Positions 45,663 to 54,226 of a stretch of 64,000 nt of DNA are shown one piece after another (the stretch's first letter is position 1; each line of letters opens with the position of its first letter). Where the stretch lies: assembly GCF_001530125.1 (NCBI RefSeq), contig NZ_LDUG01000033.1, positions 83,066-147,065 of the forward strand. The letters are read 5' to 3'. Source of the DNA: Thiobacillus denitrificans (GTDB lineage Bacteria > Pseudomonadota > Gammaproteobacteria > Burkholderiales > Thiobacillaceae). The notes under the pieces are model-generated. The model was given only the letters and a program-made list of their open reading frames with translations, made no database searches and was not told where the DNA came from. The position numbers and the translations under genes are program-made.

Positions 45663-46905
45663 GCTGCACGGTTTGAATGCCGGAAAGCGCGAACCCCAGT
45701 TCGCTGTCGTCCAGCTGCCAGGGCGAGGCGTGCGTGCGGGCCTTGAAGGCGCGGTGAATGAGGGCCTGGCGATTGGCCAGATGCAGGTCTTCGGGCACGC
45801 GCTGGCCGGTCGCCAGATAGTGCACGTTCAAGTCGTGGCGAATCGCACAGTCGAGCGCCGGGCCCAGGCTCGCCGCTTCGTCGATCTTCGACAGGATGCA
45901 GCCGTCGAGCCCGCGCGTCCGGTACGCCTGCACCACTTCGTCCAGCGTATCGCCGTGGCTGGTGGCGTTCAGCACCAGCAGACGCTTGATCTGCTTGCCG
46001 GTCTGGCACAGCATTTCGACCTGCTCGGCAACCGCCTGGTCGCGCTGGCTCATGCCGACGGTGTCGATCAGCACGGTGTGCTTGTTGCGCAGTTCGGACA
46101 GCGCCAGCCGCAGGTCGGCGGCGTCGCGCACCGCATGCACGGTCACGCCGAGAATCTTGCCGTAAATGCGCAGCTGCTCGTGGCCGCCGATCCGGTAGCT
46201 GTCAGTGGTCAGCAGCGCCAGCTTGTCGGCGCCGTGGCGCACCACGAAACGCGCGGCCAGCTTGGCGGTGGTGGTGGTCTTGCCGGCCCCGGTCGGCCCC
46301 ATCAGGGCAAACACGCCGCCGGTGTCGAGCATGTCGGTCTCGCTCTGCATCACCTGCAGGCGCTGCATCAGCGTGTTCTTCATCCAGGCCTGCGCCTGTT
46401 CGGCATCGCTCTTGGGCAGGCTTTCCAGCAGTTCGCGCGCCAGGGTGGCGGAAAAGCCCGCCGCCAGCATGTCGCGCATCACGGCGGCACCGGACGGGTC
46501 GCGTCCCGGCAGGTCGCGCCAGACCAGGTCGGCGAGCTGACTCTCCAGGCACGTCTGCATCGACTTGATTTCGCTGATGACGCTTTGCGCAAGCTGGGCG
46601 CTGTCCTGGCTGGGCACGGCGACGCGCTCGATCAGGCGGCGCTTGATGGTGACCGCGGGTGCCGGCTCGGCCTGCTCTTCCGGCGCCTGCATCCGGGGTG
46701 CCGGTGATCGAGGCGCGGACGCCGGTGCGGGTGAATCATTCACAGCCGGCGCCATCGCGGCGATGTCATCCGCCGCCAGGGCCAGCACCTCGACCCCGCC
46801 TTCGACAGCACGGTTGGAGAGAATGACCGCATCGGGTCCGAGCGCCTCGCGCAACTGGCGCATGGCTTCACGGGATGTTTTGGCGACGATACGTTTGACG
46901 TTCAT
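45637..46905 (-). CDS. flhF: Flagellar biosynthesis GTPase FlhF
   Basis: A 422-residue SRP-type GTPase that places the flagellum at the pole. MNVKRIVAKTSREAMRQLRE opens the B domain, a proline/alanine-rich linker follows (about 55-90), and the NG domain has FALMGPTGAGKTTTTAKLAA, LTTDSYRIGGHEQLRIYGKI and VLIDTVGMSQRD. The start overlaps the flhA stop by four bases. Confidence 0.95.
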   Translation of the reverse strand: MNVKRIVAKTSREAMRQLREALGPDAVILSNRAVEGGVEVLALAADDIAAMAPAVNDSPAPASAPRSPAPRMQAPEEQAEPAPAVTIKRRLIERVAVPSQDSAQLAQSVISEIKSMQTCLESQLADLVWRDLPGRDPSGAAVMRDMLAAGFSATLARELLESLPKSDAEQAQAWMKNTLMQRLQVMQSETDMLDTGGVFALMGPTGAGKTTTTAKLAARFVVRHGADKLALLTTDSYRIGGHEQLRIYGKILGVTVHAVRDAADLRLALSELRNKHTVLIDTVGMSQRDQAVAEQVEMLCQTGKQIKRLLVLNATSHGDTLDEVVQAYRTRGLDGCILSKIDEAASLGPALDCAIRHDLNVHYLATGQRVPEDLHLANRQALIHRAFKARTHASPWQLDDSELGFALSGIQTVQRESAVSLG

Positions 46906-48986
46906 GCTGCTCCTCCTATCAGGGAAGTGACTTTGATCTGTTTGCCTTCGGGCACTTCAGCGTGCGAAAGCACCTTGAGTTGCGGCACGGTGCGCCGCAG
47001 GAAACGTGCGAGTAGCGGACGCAGCACGGCCGGCGTCAACAATACGGGGGGGTGGCCCAGCGCCTCTTGCCGCTGCGTCGAGGTCTGGGTTCGTTCCAGC
47101 AGGGTGTCGGCCAGTCCCGGCTCCATGCCGCCGGCATCATTGCCGACCTGCAGGGTTTGCAGCAGCAGGCGTTCCAGTCCCTGATCCAGCGCGATCACCG
47201 GCAGCTCGTTGGCCGAGCCGTAAATCTGCTGCACGATCGAGCGGCCCAGCGCCACCCGCACCAGCGCGGTGAGCTCGTGCGGATCCTGTACCCGCGCGGC
47301 GTTCTCCAGCAGAGTGTCGATGACGGTGCGCATGTCGCGGATGGCCACGCCTTCCAGCAGCAGGTTTTGCAGCACTTTCTGCACGGTGGAGAGCGTCAGC
47401 ATTTTCGGCACCAGGTCTTCCACCAGTTTGGGCGCGCTCTTGCCCAGGTGGTCGAGCAGCGCCTGCGCTTCCTGCCGGCCGAGCAGTTCGGCGGCATGCT
47501 GGGTCACCAGATGATTCAGATGCGTGGCCACCACGGTGCCGGGGTCGACCACGGTGTAGCCCATCGCCTGCGCCTGTTCGCGCAGGCCGGATTCGATCCA
47601 CACCGCCGGCAGGCCGAACGCGGGATCCGTCGTGGCGACGCCCGGCAGGGTGGCGCTGGTGCTGCCCGGGTCGATGGCGAGGAACAGCCCGGTGCGCACT
47701 TCGCCGCTGCCGATTTCCACGCCCTTGAGGGTGATGCGGTAGCTGTTCGGATTGATCTCGAGGTTGTCGCGGATATGCACGGCGGGCGGCAAAAAGCCGA
47801 TTTCGCGGGCGAACTTCTTGCGGATGCCCTTGATGCGGCGCACCAGCTCGCCGTCGGCGGCGCTGTCCACCAGCGGGATCAGGCGATAGCCGACTTCCAG
47901 CCCCAGCGTATCGATGGGCGCGACATCCTCCCAACTGGCTTCCTGGCTTTCGACCGCGACGACGGGCGCAGTCTGCACGTCCGGCGCGGCCTCGGCCGCC
48001 TGTTTCCGCTTGCTGTTCTTGTAGGCCAGCCAGACCATGCCGCCGGCCAGCAGCAGGAAGGCAAAGTTCGGCATGCCGGGAATCATGCCCATCATGCCGA
48101 GGATGGCGGCGGTGATGTAGAGCGCCTGCGTCTTGTTGAAGACGTTGGACATCATCTGGCCGGCGATGTCCTCATCGGTGCTGACGCGGCTGACGATGAT
48201 GCCGGCGGCGATCGAAATGACCAGCGCCGGAATCTGCGCCACCAGACCGTCGCCGATCGCCAGCAGGGTGTAGTTGCGCGCCGCGTCGGCCAGCGACATA
48301 TCGTGCTGCAGCAGGCCGATGAGCAGGCCGCCGACGATGTTGATCAGCAGAATCAGGATGCCGGCGATGGCGTCGCCGCGCACGAATTTCGAGGCGCCGT
48401 CCATCGAGCCGTAAAAATCGGCCTCCTGGGAGATTTCGGCGCGGCGACGACGCGCCTCGTCTTCGTCGACCAGGCCGGCGTTGAGGTCGGCGTCGATCGC
48501 CATCTGCTTGCCCGGCATCGCGTCGAGAGTGAAACGCGCGCTGACCTCGGCGATGCGCCCCGCACCCTTGGTGATGACGATGAAGTTGATCACCACCAGG
48601 ATGACGAACACGATAATGCCGACCGTGTAATTGCCGCCGACCAGGAAATGGCCGAAAGCCTCGATCACTTTGCCCGCCGCATCCGGCCCGGTATGGCCCT
48701 CCAGCAGCACCACGCGGGTGGAGGCGACGTTGAGCGACAGTCGCAGCAGCGTGGAAAGCAGCAGCACCGTGGGGAAGGCCGCGAATTCGAGCGCCCGCTT
48801 GGTCGACAGGCTCACCAGCAAGACCATGATGGAGAGCGCGATGTTGAAGGTGAACAGCATGTCCAGCGCAAACGGCGGCAGCGGCAGCACCAGCATCGCC
48901 AGGATGAGGACGATGAAAATCGGCGCGGCCATCGCCCGAGCGTTGGCGCCGCTGAACAGGTTGGAGATGCTCAGGGTGCCGTTCAT
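46902..48986 (-). CDS. flhA: Flagellar biosynthesis protein FlhA
   Basis: A 694-residue export-gate protein. The N-terminal half has about eight transmembrane helices, with the FHIPEP-family segment VNFIVITKGAGRIAEVSARF and LDAMPGKQMAIDADLNAGLV. The C-terminal cytoplasmic domain (from about residue 350) forms the nonameric ring that receives chaperone-substrate complexes. It overlaps flhB by four bases. Confidence 0.97.
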   Translation of the reverse strand: MNGTLSISNLFSGANARAMAAPIFIVLILAMLVLPLPPFALDMLFTFNIALSIMVLLVSLSTKRALEFAAFPTVLLLSTLLRLSLNVASTRVVLLEGHTGPDAAGKVIEAFGHFLVGGNYTVGIIVFVILVVINFIVITKGAGRIAEVSARFTLDAMPGKQMAIDADLNAGLVDEDEARRRRAEISQEADFYGSMDGASKFVRGDAIAGILILLINIVGGLLIGLLQHDMSLADAARNYTLLAIGDGLVAQIPALVISIAAGIIVSRVSTDEDIAGQMMSNVFNKTQALYITAAILGMMGMIPGMPNFAFLLLAGGMVWLAYKNSKRKQAAEAAPDVQTAPVVAVESQEASWEDVAPIDTLGLEVGYRLIPLVDSAADGELVRRIKGIRKKFAREIGFLPPAVHIRDNLEINPNSYRITLKGVEIGSGEVRTGLFLAIDPGSTSATLPGVATTDPAFGLPAVWIESGLREQAQAMGYTVVDPGTVVATHLNHLVTQHAAELLGRQEAQALLDHLGKSAPKLVEDLVPKMLTLSTVQKVLQNLLLEGVAIRDMRTVIDTLLENAARVQDPHELTALVRVALGRSIVQQIYGSANELPVIALDQGLERLLLQTLQVGNDAGGMEPGLADTLLERTQTSTQRQEALGHPPVLLTPAVLRPLLARFLRRTVPQLKVLSHAEVPEGKQIKVTSLIGGAA

Positions 48987-50137
48987 GCTTTAGAGCCTAT
49001 GCCAGCCTGCAGCGGGTCAAGCTCGGGCGGAACCGGCAAGGTGGTCGGCGCATTGGGATAGGCCCCGCCCACTTGCTGGAAATGGCGCAGCTGGAATACG
49101 TAGGCCAGCACTTCGGCCACCGCTGCGTAGAGTGTGGCCGGAATCTCGTCGCCGAGTTCGGTGTGGCGGAACAGCGCACGCGCCAGCGGCGGCGCTTCCA
49201 GCAGCGGCACACTGTGCTCGGCAGCCAGCTCGCGAATGCGCGCAGCAACCGCGTCGGCGCCTTTGGCCACCACGCGCGGCGCGCCCATCTTGCCTTCGCT
49301 GTATTTGAGCGCAACGGCGTAATGGGTCGGGTTGGTCACCACCACGTCGGCAGAGGGGATCTCGGACATCATGCGGCGGCGCGCCACTTCGCGCTGCTGG
49401 GCACGGATGTGCGCCTTCAGGTGGGGGTCGCCTTCCGACTCCTTGTTTTCCCGGCGCACTTCCTCCTTGCTCATCCTGAGCTTCTTGAAGTGACTCCAGA
49501 GCTGGTACGGCAGATCGATCACGACGACGAAAATCATCGTGCCCGAGACCAGCAGAAAAACCTTGCCGATGAGGTTGCCCATATGCTGGATGGCGATAGA
49601 AGGCGATTCCAGACTGAGCGAAAAAATCGCGCCCACATTGGACCAGATCAGCCACACGGCGACCCCGCCCAACAAGCCGGCCTTGGCCAGCGCCTTGACC
49701 AGCTCGATCAACCCCTGGCTGGAAAACATGCGCTTGATGCCGGAAAGCGGGTTCAGGCGATCGAACTTCGGGGCAAAGGCCTTGGCACTGAACAGCCAGC
49801 CGCGCAGCAGCAGCGGCGAAGCCAGGGTGGCGACCACCACCACCGCCAGGAAGGGAGACAACGCCAGCGCCGCTTCGAAAAACTGGCTCGACAGCTGCGC
49901 CATGACGTACGAACTGTCGCGGGCGATGCCGGGATTGAACTGCAGGCCGTCGCGCACGATATGCGACAGGGTCTGGCCGAGGCCGCTGGCCATCGTCCAC
50001 AAGGTCGCGCCCCCCACCATCAGCACGACAAACGTGCCCAGCTCGCGCGACTGCACGACCTGGCCGTCTTCACGTGCCTTCTCCAGCCGCTGTGGCGAGG
50101 CTGGTTCGGTTTTTTCCTGATCGCTTTCTTCAGCCAT
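48983..50137 (-). CDS. flhB: Flagellar biosynthesis protein FlhB
   Basis: A 384-residue substrate-specificity switch of the flagellar export gate. EESDQEKTEPASPQRLEKAR begins the protein, four transmembrane helices follow, and the cytoplasmic domain has the autocleavage site NPTH (in ADVVVTNPTHYAVALKYSEG). The start at 50137 is chosen over an ATG four codons upstream because it gives the standard MAEESDQEK N-terminus. Confidence 0.96.
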   Translation of the reverse strand: MAEESDQEKTEPASPQRLEKAREDGQVVQSRELGTFVVLMVGGATLWTMASGLGQTLSHIVRDGLQFNPGIARDSSYVMAQLSSQFFEAALALSPFLAVVVVATLASPLLLRGWLFSAKAFAPKFDRLNPLSGIKRMFSSQGLIELVKALAKAGLLGGVAVWLIWSNVGAIFSLSLESPSIAIQHMGNLIGKVFLLVSGTMIFVVVIDLPYQLWSHFKKLRMSKEEVRRENKESEGDPHLKAHIRAQQREVARRRMMSEIPSADVVVTNPTHYAVALKYSEGKMGAPRVVAKGADAVAARIRELAAEHSVPLLEAPPLARALFRHTELGDEIPATLYAAVAEVLAYVFQLRHFQQVGGAYPNAPTTLPVPPELDPLQAGIGSKA

Positions 50138-50287
50138 CCCTGATTTCACCTGTTGGTGGGGAGCTCGCCTCTCGCATCGGCTGGAGGCGGGCTTTCTTCA
50201 GGCTGAATTATTGGTCATGCCCGGCGCGGGCAATCAGGGGAATAAGGGTGGATTTGGCCTGCTATTTCGCGCCAGGCGGCGCGCGGA

Positions 50288-51220
50288 TCAGCGTGGTGGC
50301 GCGCTGTCTTGCCCGGATTCGCTGCTTGTTACGTCCTCGTCACTAGCGGTATTGCCGGAGGCTTGCTTGGTCACCGCTTCTTCGGTGCGCTTGTTCATCA
50401 CGATGATGCTGATGCGGCGGTTGACCGGGTCGCTGGATTTGGCGTCCTTGAATGGCACCGATGCGGCCAGTCCGACCACCCGCAGCATTTTCGCTTCGTC
50501 CATGCCGCCGGCAATCAGTTCGCGGCGCGACGCATTGGCGCGGTCGGCCGACAGTTCCCAGTTGCTGTAGCCGCGTCCCGCATTGCCATACTGAACGGCA
50601 TCCGTGTGGCCGGAGAGGCTGACGCGGTTCTGCACATCGTTCAGCACCTTGCCGATCTCGCGCAGGATGATCTTGGTGTAGGGTTGCAGCTCGGCGCTGG
50701 CCAGATTGAACATGGGGCGGTTCTGTTCGTCGACGATCTGGATGCGCAGGCCTTCATTGGTGATGTCGATCAGCAACTGTCGCTTGAACTGCTTCAGGGT
50801 GGGGTTGGCCTCGATTGCCTGTTCCAGGCTTTTTTTCAGCTGCTTCAGCTTTTCCGCCTCACGGCGTTCCAGTTCGGCCTGCGCCGCCTTCAGGTTGTAG
50901 GATTTCTTCTCGGCTTCGGTCTCGCCTTTCTTCACCTGCCCGGCCTTGCGCGTGAGGTCCGTACCGCCGCCCTTGATGACGCTGGAGCTGTCGCCGCTAC
51001 CGGAACCCCCTTGCATGGCCACCTTGAGTGGTGTCTTGAAATAGTCCGCAATCCCGCTCAGGTCGCCCTTGGCGGTCGAGCCCAGCAGCCACATCAGCAG
51101 GAAGAACGCCATCATCGCGGTCACGAAGTCGGCATAGGCGATCTTCCACGCCCCGCCGTGATGGCCGCCCACCACCTTCCTGATGCGCTTGACGACGATG
51201 GGCGCTTTTTGCTCGCTCAT
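50288..51220 (-). CDS. motB: Flagellar motor protein MotB
   Basis: A 310-residue stator protein with one transmembrane helix containing the proton-binding aspartate (GAWKIAYADFVTAMMAFFLL) and a C-terminal OmpA-like domain (SLSGHTDAVQYGNAGRGYSN, then NRRISIIVMNK) that anchors the stator to peptidoglycan. A lysine/glutamate-rich coiled linker covers about residues 100-130. It follows motA with a 49-base gap. The 138-base gap on its other side, before flhB, shows no obvious gene. Confidence 0.95.
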   Translation of the reverse strand: MSEQKAPIVVKRIRKVVGGHHGGAWKIAYADFVTAMMAFFLLMWLLGSTAKGDLSGIADYFKTPLKVAMQGGSGSGDSSSVIKGGGTDLTRKAGQVKKGETEAEKKSYNLKAAQAELERREAEKLKQLKKSLEQAIEANPTLKQFKRQLLIDITNEGLRIQIVDEQNRPMFNLASAELQPYTKIILREIGKVLNDVQNRVSLSGHTDAVQYGNAGRGYSNWELSADRANASRRELIAGGMDEAKMLRVVGLAASVPFKDAKSSDPVNRRISIIVMNKRTEEAVTKQASGNTASDEDVTSSESGQDSAPPR

Positions 51221-51269
51221 TTATGCTCTATGGGTATGAGATGGTTTTATGCAGCGCGGGCAGCGAGTA

Positions 51270-52130
51270 TCAGCGCGATTTCGCGCCCTTGACGTGCTCT
51301 TCCAGCTCGCTGAAGGAAGGCCGCTCGGTCGAGAACAGCACCTTGCGCCCGAACTCGACCGCAATCGCCGGCGCATAGCCGTTAATGCTGGCCAGCAGGG
51401 TAACCTTGACGCACTGGAACATCTTGGTCGATTCGTGGAGCTTTTGTTCAAGCAAGCCGGAAAGCGGGCCCACAAAACCGTAGGCCAGCAAAATACCGAG
51501 GAAGGTGCCGACCAGCGCGTGCGCGATCAGAATGCCCAGTTCCGCCGGTGGCAGGCCGACCGACTCCATGGTGTGGACCACGCCCATCACCGCCGCGACG
51601 ATACCAAAGGCTGGCAGGCCGTCACCAAGCTTGGCGATGCAATGCACGGGCACCTCGCCTTCGTGATGGTGGGTTTCGATTTCGTTGTCCATCAGGTTTT
51701 CGATTTCAAAGGCATTCATGCTGCCGCTCACCATCAGCCGCAGATAGTCGGTGAGGAATTCGACGATGTGGTGATCAGCCATCACCGTCGGATATTTCTG
51801 GAACAGCGGGCTGTTCTCGGGCGAGTCGACATCGGCCTCGACCGACATCAATCCTTCCTTGCGAATCTTGGTGAGCAGTTCATACAACAGCGCCATCATG
51901 TCCATGTAGGACGCACGCGTGTATTTTGTTCCCTTGAGAACAGTGGGCAACGCCTTCAGGGTGGCCTTGATGGACTTGGCATTGTTGCCGACCAGGAACG
52001 CGCCACCCGCGCCGCCGCCAATCATCAGCAATTCAACCGGCTGCAGCAACGCCGCCAGATGTCCGCCCGCCAGCGCAAAGCCGCCGAAGACGGTGATCAC
52101 CACGACAATATATCCAGCAATGACTAGCAC
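51270..52130 (-). CDS. motA: Flagellar motor protein MotA
   Basis: A 286-residue four-helix stator subunit. LVIAGYIVVVITVFGGFALA is helix 1, EIETHHHEGEVPVHCIAKLG lies in the large cytoplasmic loop, and GLPAFGIVAAVMGVVHTMES and IAHALVGTFLGILLAYGFVG are helices 3 and 4 that line the channel with MotB. The GTG start has AAAAGGAAC upstream. It is distinct from MotC, so the cell has two stator sets. Confidence 0.95.
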   Translation of the reverse strand: MLVIAGYIVVVITVFGGFALAGGHLAALLQPVELLMIGGGAGGAFLVGNNAKSIKATLKALPTVLKGTKYTRASYMDMMALLYELLTKIRKEGLMSVEADVDSPENSPLFQKYPTVMADHHIVEFLTDYLRLMVSGSMNAFEIENLMDNEIETHHHEGEVPVHCIAKLGDGLPAFGIVAAVMGVVHTMESVGLPPAELGILIAHALVGTFLGILLAYGFVGPLSGLLEQKLHESTKMFQCVKVTLLASINGYAPAIAVEFGRKVLFSTERPSFSELEEHVKGAKSR

Positions 52131-52156
52131 GTCAGTCTGTTCCTTTTGATTGATTC

Positions 52157-52193
52157 ACCGGGCGGAAGCGGTCCCGCCCTACCCCGGTTTTTT
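52157..52193. other. Hairpin with T-run in the motA leader
   Basis: ACCGGG and CCCGGT, with an inner GGGCGG/CCGCCC-like pairing, are followed on the + strand by six T. It lies between the likely sigma-28 promoter and motA on the minus strand. On that strand it would be an mRNA leader hairpin, and on the + strand a terminator with no gene in front of it. Confidence 0.5.
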
Positions 52194-52224
52194 AAGCACT
52201 CAAAGCCAGGGCTCTCAGCATGAA

Positions 52225-52251
52225 GATTCGACCGGATCGAAAGAAACTTGA
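52225..52251 (-). promoter_or_regulatory. Probable sigma-28 promoter for motAB
   Basis: On the minus strand TCAAGTTT, 11 bases, then GTCGAATC matches the FliA consensus TAAAGTTT-N11-GCCGATAA in most positions and with the right spacing. It is about 95 bases upstream of motA. Confidence 0.6.
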
Positions 52252-52285
52252 TGGCGCGGCGTGAGTATTTCCGCGTGACGACCCC

Positions 52286-53044
52286 TTACATCCGCCACGC
52301 ATACAAGGTGTGACGGGCACCTTCAGCCAGCGTCACCACGTGATCCGGCGGTCGGGTGTCGACCGCAAACGACAGGCTGATGAACAGGCAGCCGCTGCGC
52401 ATCTGGGCTTGTGCCTGCCGCCACAGGTCGGGCATGGCCGCGGGCGAGAGAAAAGCAAACACCACATCGAAATCGGCCAGGTCGAGGGTCGTGTAATCGC
52501 GCCGCATGAAGCGCACCCGGCTGCGTTTGAACCCGGCGCGCAGACGGCTAATGAGCCAGGGGGCCGGGGCCGTTTCGGTGCCGTAAAAAAGGCCCTGCGA
52601 AAAAAGCGGCGCCAGATATAAGGGCACCCCACCCAGCCCGCTGCCGAGGTCGATGAAGCGGAACGCCTGTGTTTCAGGCAACAAGGAGGCCACGGCCTGC
52701 CAGGCTTTGCGGTCGGACAGATACAAGGGCACCCGGGTGCGGAAGCTGCTCCAGTAGAACAGCACCAGCAGCAGGAAGGCCGCCAGATAGACCCAGGCGG
52801 GCACACTTGCCTGCAGCGCCAGCAGGATGGTCGGCAAGAAGCCGAAATGCAGTGGGGGCCACCAGGCAGGTTGACGCCAGAGAAAGCTCAGCCCGGCTGC
52901 GATCGCCCCCTGGACGAGAGCGAGTTGCCACAGGGCGGGTTGATCCGAAAATGGATTTTGCAGCAGAGGGTTCAACAATGCAGCCAGCAGCAGGGCAATG
53001 CACTGGATGACAAGCGACTGGAGGCTGACCGGCAGGCGCGTCAT
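52286..53044 (-). CDS. Membrane-anchored class I SAM-dependent methyltransferase
   Basis: A 252-residue protein with an N-terminal hydrophobic region of three to four helices (LVIQCIALLLAALLNPLL, ALVQGAIAAGLSFLW, WVYLAAFLLLVLFYWSSF) and a cytoplasmic Rossmann domain whose SAM motif is FRFIDLGSGLGGVPLYLAPL. The substrate is unknown. It lies between flhC and motA, 22 bases after flhC, which suggests co-transcription with flhDC. The ATG at 53044 is preferred over a GTG one codon upstream. Confidence 0.8.
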   Translation of the reverse strand: MTRLPVSLQSLVIQCIALLLAALLNPLLQNPFSDQPALWQLALVQGAIAAGLSFLWRQPAWWPPLHFGFLPTILLALQASVPAWVYLAAFLLLVLFYWSSFRTRVPLYLSDRKAWQAVASLLPETQAFRFIDLGSGLGGVPLYLAPLFSQGLFYGTETAPAPWLISRLRAGFKRSRVRFMRRDYTTLDLADFDVVFAFLSPAAMPDLWRQAQAQMRSGCLFISLSFAVDTRPPDHVVTLAEGARHTLYAWRM

Positions 53045-53066
53045 CACCGGACTAGCGGAAAAACGG

Positions 53067-53618
53067 TCAGGCGGCGGCGGTCAGTTCGATCTGGGCCATC
53101 TTGGCCTTGCGGGTTTTGCCGGCGCGCGCAGGCACGTTGCACAGGCCGCACACATACTGGTCATGCAGGTCGTCCGGATGCACCACGAAGTGGCCGCCGC
53201 AGCCGCTGCAGACGGCGGTTTCGAGCATGCGGCTTTCGAAGAAGCGGTTCAGGGTCCAGGCACGGGTGAAGCTCAACACGCCTTCGATCTGGTTGGTGTG
53301 CAGATATTCCTGATACAGGCGGTAGCTTTTGAGCACCGCTACGATGCCGCTGCAATCGCTGTTCTTGGTGAGGTAGCGATGAATGTTGATGAACAGCGAG
53401 GAATGGACGTTGGGCAACCAGGTCAGGAACCAGTCGGTCGAAAACGGCAGCATGCCCTTGGGCGGCGAAACGCCTTTGACTTCCTTGTACAGCTTGAGCA
53501 AGCGTTCGCGCGACAGCGTGGTTTCGGATTCCAGCACCTGCGGGCGGGCGCCGAGTTCGATCATTTCGATCGCCAGCTGGGTGTCGCGCATTTCGGTCAG
53601 CAGACTTTTCTTGCTCAT
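53067..53618 (-). CDS. flhC: Flagellar master regulator FlhC
   Basis: A 183-residue protein. It has SLLTEMRDTQLAIEMIELGA at the N-terminus and the zinc-binding cysteines in VCSGCGGHFVVHPDDLHDQY and VCGLCNVPA. FlhC and FlhD form the FlhD4C2 activator of class II flagellar promoters. The basic C-terminus (KTRKAKMAQIE) is typical. Confidence 0.95.
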   Translation of the reverse strand: MSKKSLLTEMRDTQLAIEMIELGARPQVLESETTLSRERLLKLYKEVKGVSPPKGMLPFSTDWFLTWLPNVHSSLFINIHRYLTKNSDCSGIVAVLKSYRLYQEYLHTNQIEGVLSFTRAWTLNRFFESRMLETAVCSGCGGHFVVHPDDLHDQYVCGLCNVPARAGKTRKAKMAQIELTAAA

Positions 53619-53650
53619 TGGGACACGCCTTCTTTTATTGTGCGACGGAA

Positions 53651-53968
53651 TCAGGCAAAGGCTGCCACAGCCTGGCCCGCCATCAGGATAGCGGCGTGGG
53701 ACTGCGCCATGGTGCGATCCTTGGTGTAGCTGGTCAGCATGTTGAGCACCATGCCGTCGTCGAAGCGGAAGCGCGACACCATCATGCCGGATGCGGCAAG
53801 CTTGAGAATTTGTGCGGGGGTCAGCGCCTTGATCAGCTCGGCGACGTCCTGGCTGATGCCCAGACGAAAGATGGCGGTCGCTTTATCGTGCTGGATCATG
53901 CTTTGCGCCAGCATCAGGTAGTTGAGATTGACATCGCGCATTTCGTCCAGCATTTCGTCCATTTTCAT
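53651..53968 (-). CDS. flhD: Flagellar master regulator FlhD
   Basis: A 105-residue helical protein: MDEMLDEMRDVNLNYLMLAQ and MIQHDKATAIFRLGISQDVA, then LTPAQILKLAASGMMVSRFR, follow FlhD closely. The stop is 32 bases before flhC. Being first in the leftward flagellar locus, it sets the level of the whole cascade. Confidence 0.94.
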   Translation of the reverse strand: MKMDEMLDEMRDVNLNYLMLAQSMIQHDKATAIFRLGISQDVAELIKALTPAQILKLAASGMMVSRFRFDDGMVLNMLTSYTKDRTMAQSHAAILMAGQAVAAFA

Positions 53969-54226
53969 TTGCGTGTCCTTACTTCGTTGAACTTTTTTTC
54001 GATTTCACACTTAAGTCAGTGTGGTGAATTCGTTATCGGATGACACCCGACAAAGTTAACGTGGACTAGCGCTGTATTCTCGGACGGAAATTGTCGACTT
54101 CTTCTGTCGGCGTTTGTCTTACAGAAAGCCCCTGTGTATGCCGCTGATGCCGGGCGGATACCAGGGCGCAATAAAATTAAACAAGCAATAACAGGCGCTT
54201 GTGGCAAAGGCAGGCGGAACAGCGCC
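53969..54226 (-). promoter_or_regulatory. Upstream region of flhDC
   Basis: This 258-base non-coding region between the manC stop and flhD must contain the flhDC promoter. It is AT-richer than its surroundings, but no particular sigma-70 boxes or activator sites are clear enough to mark. Confidence 0.45.

Noticed and set aside
47052..49061. A 669-residue open frame on the + strand opposite flhA, and similar long frames opposite ftsK (25329-27593) and lon (41428-43239)
   Set aside because: They are antisense shadows of strongly conserved genes. High GC at third codon positions removes stops on the opposite strand, and the peptides are histidine/arginine/glutamine-rich and not family-like.
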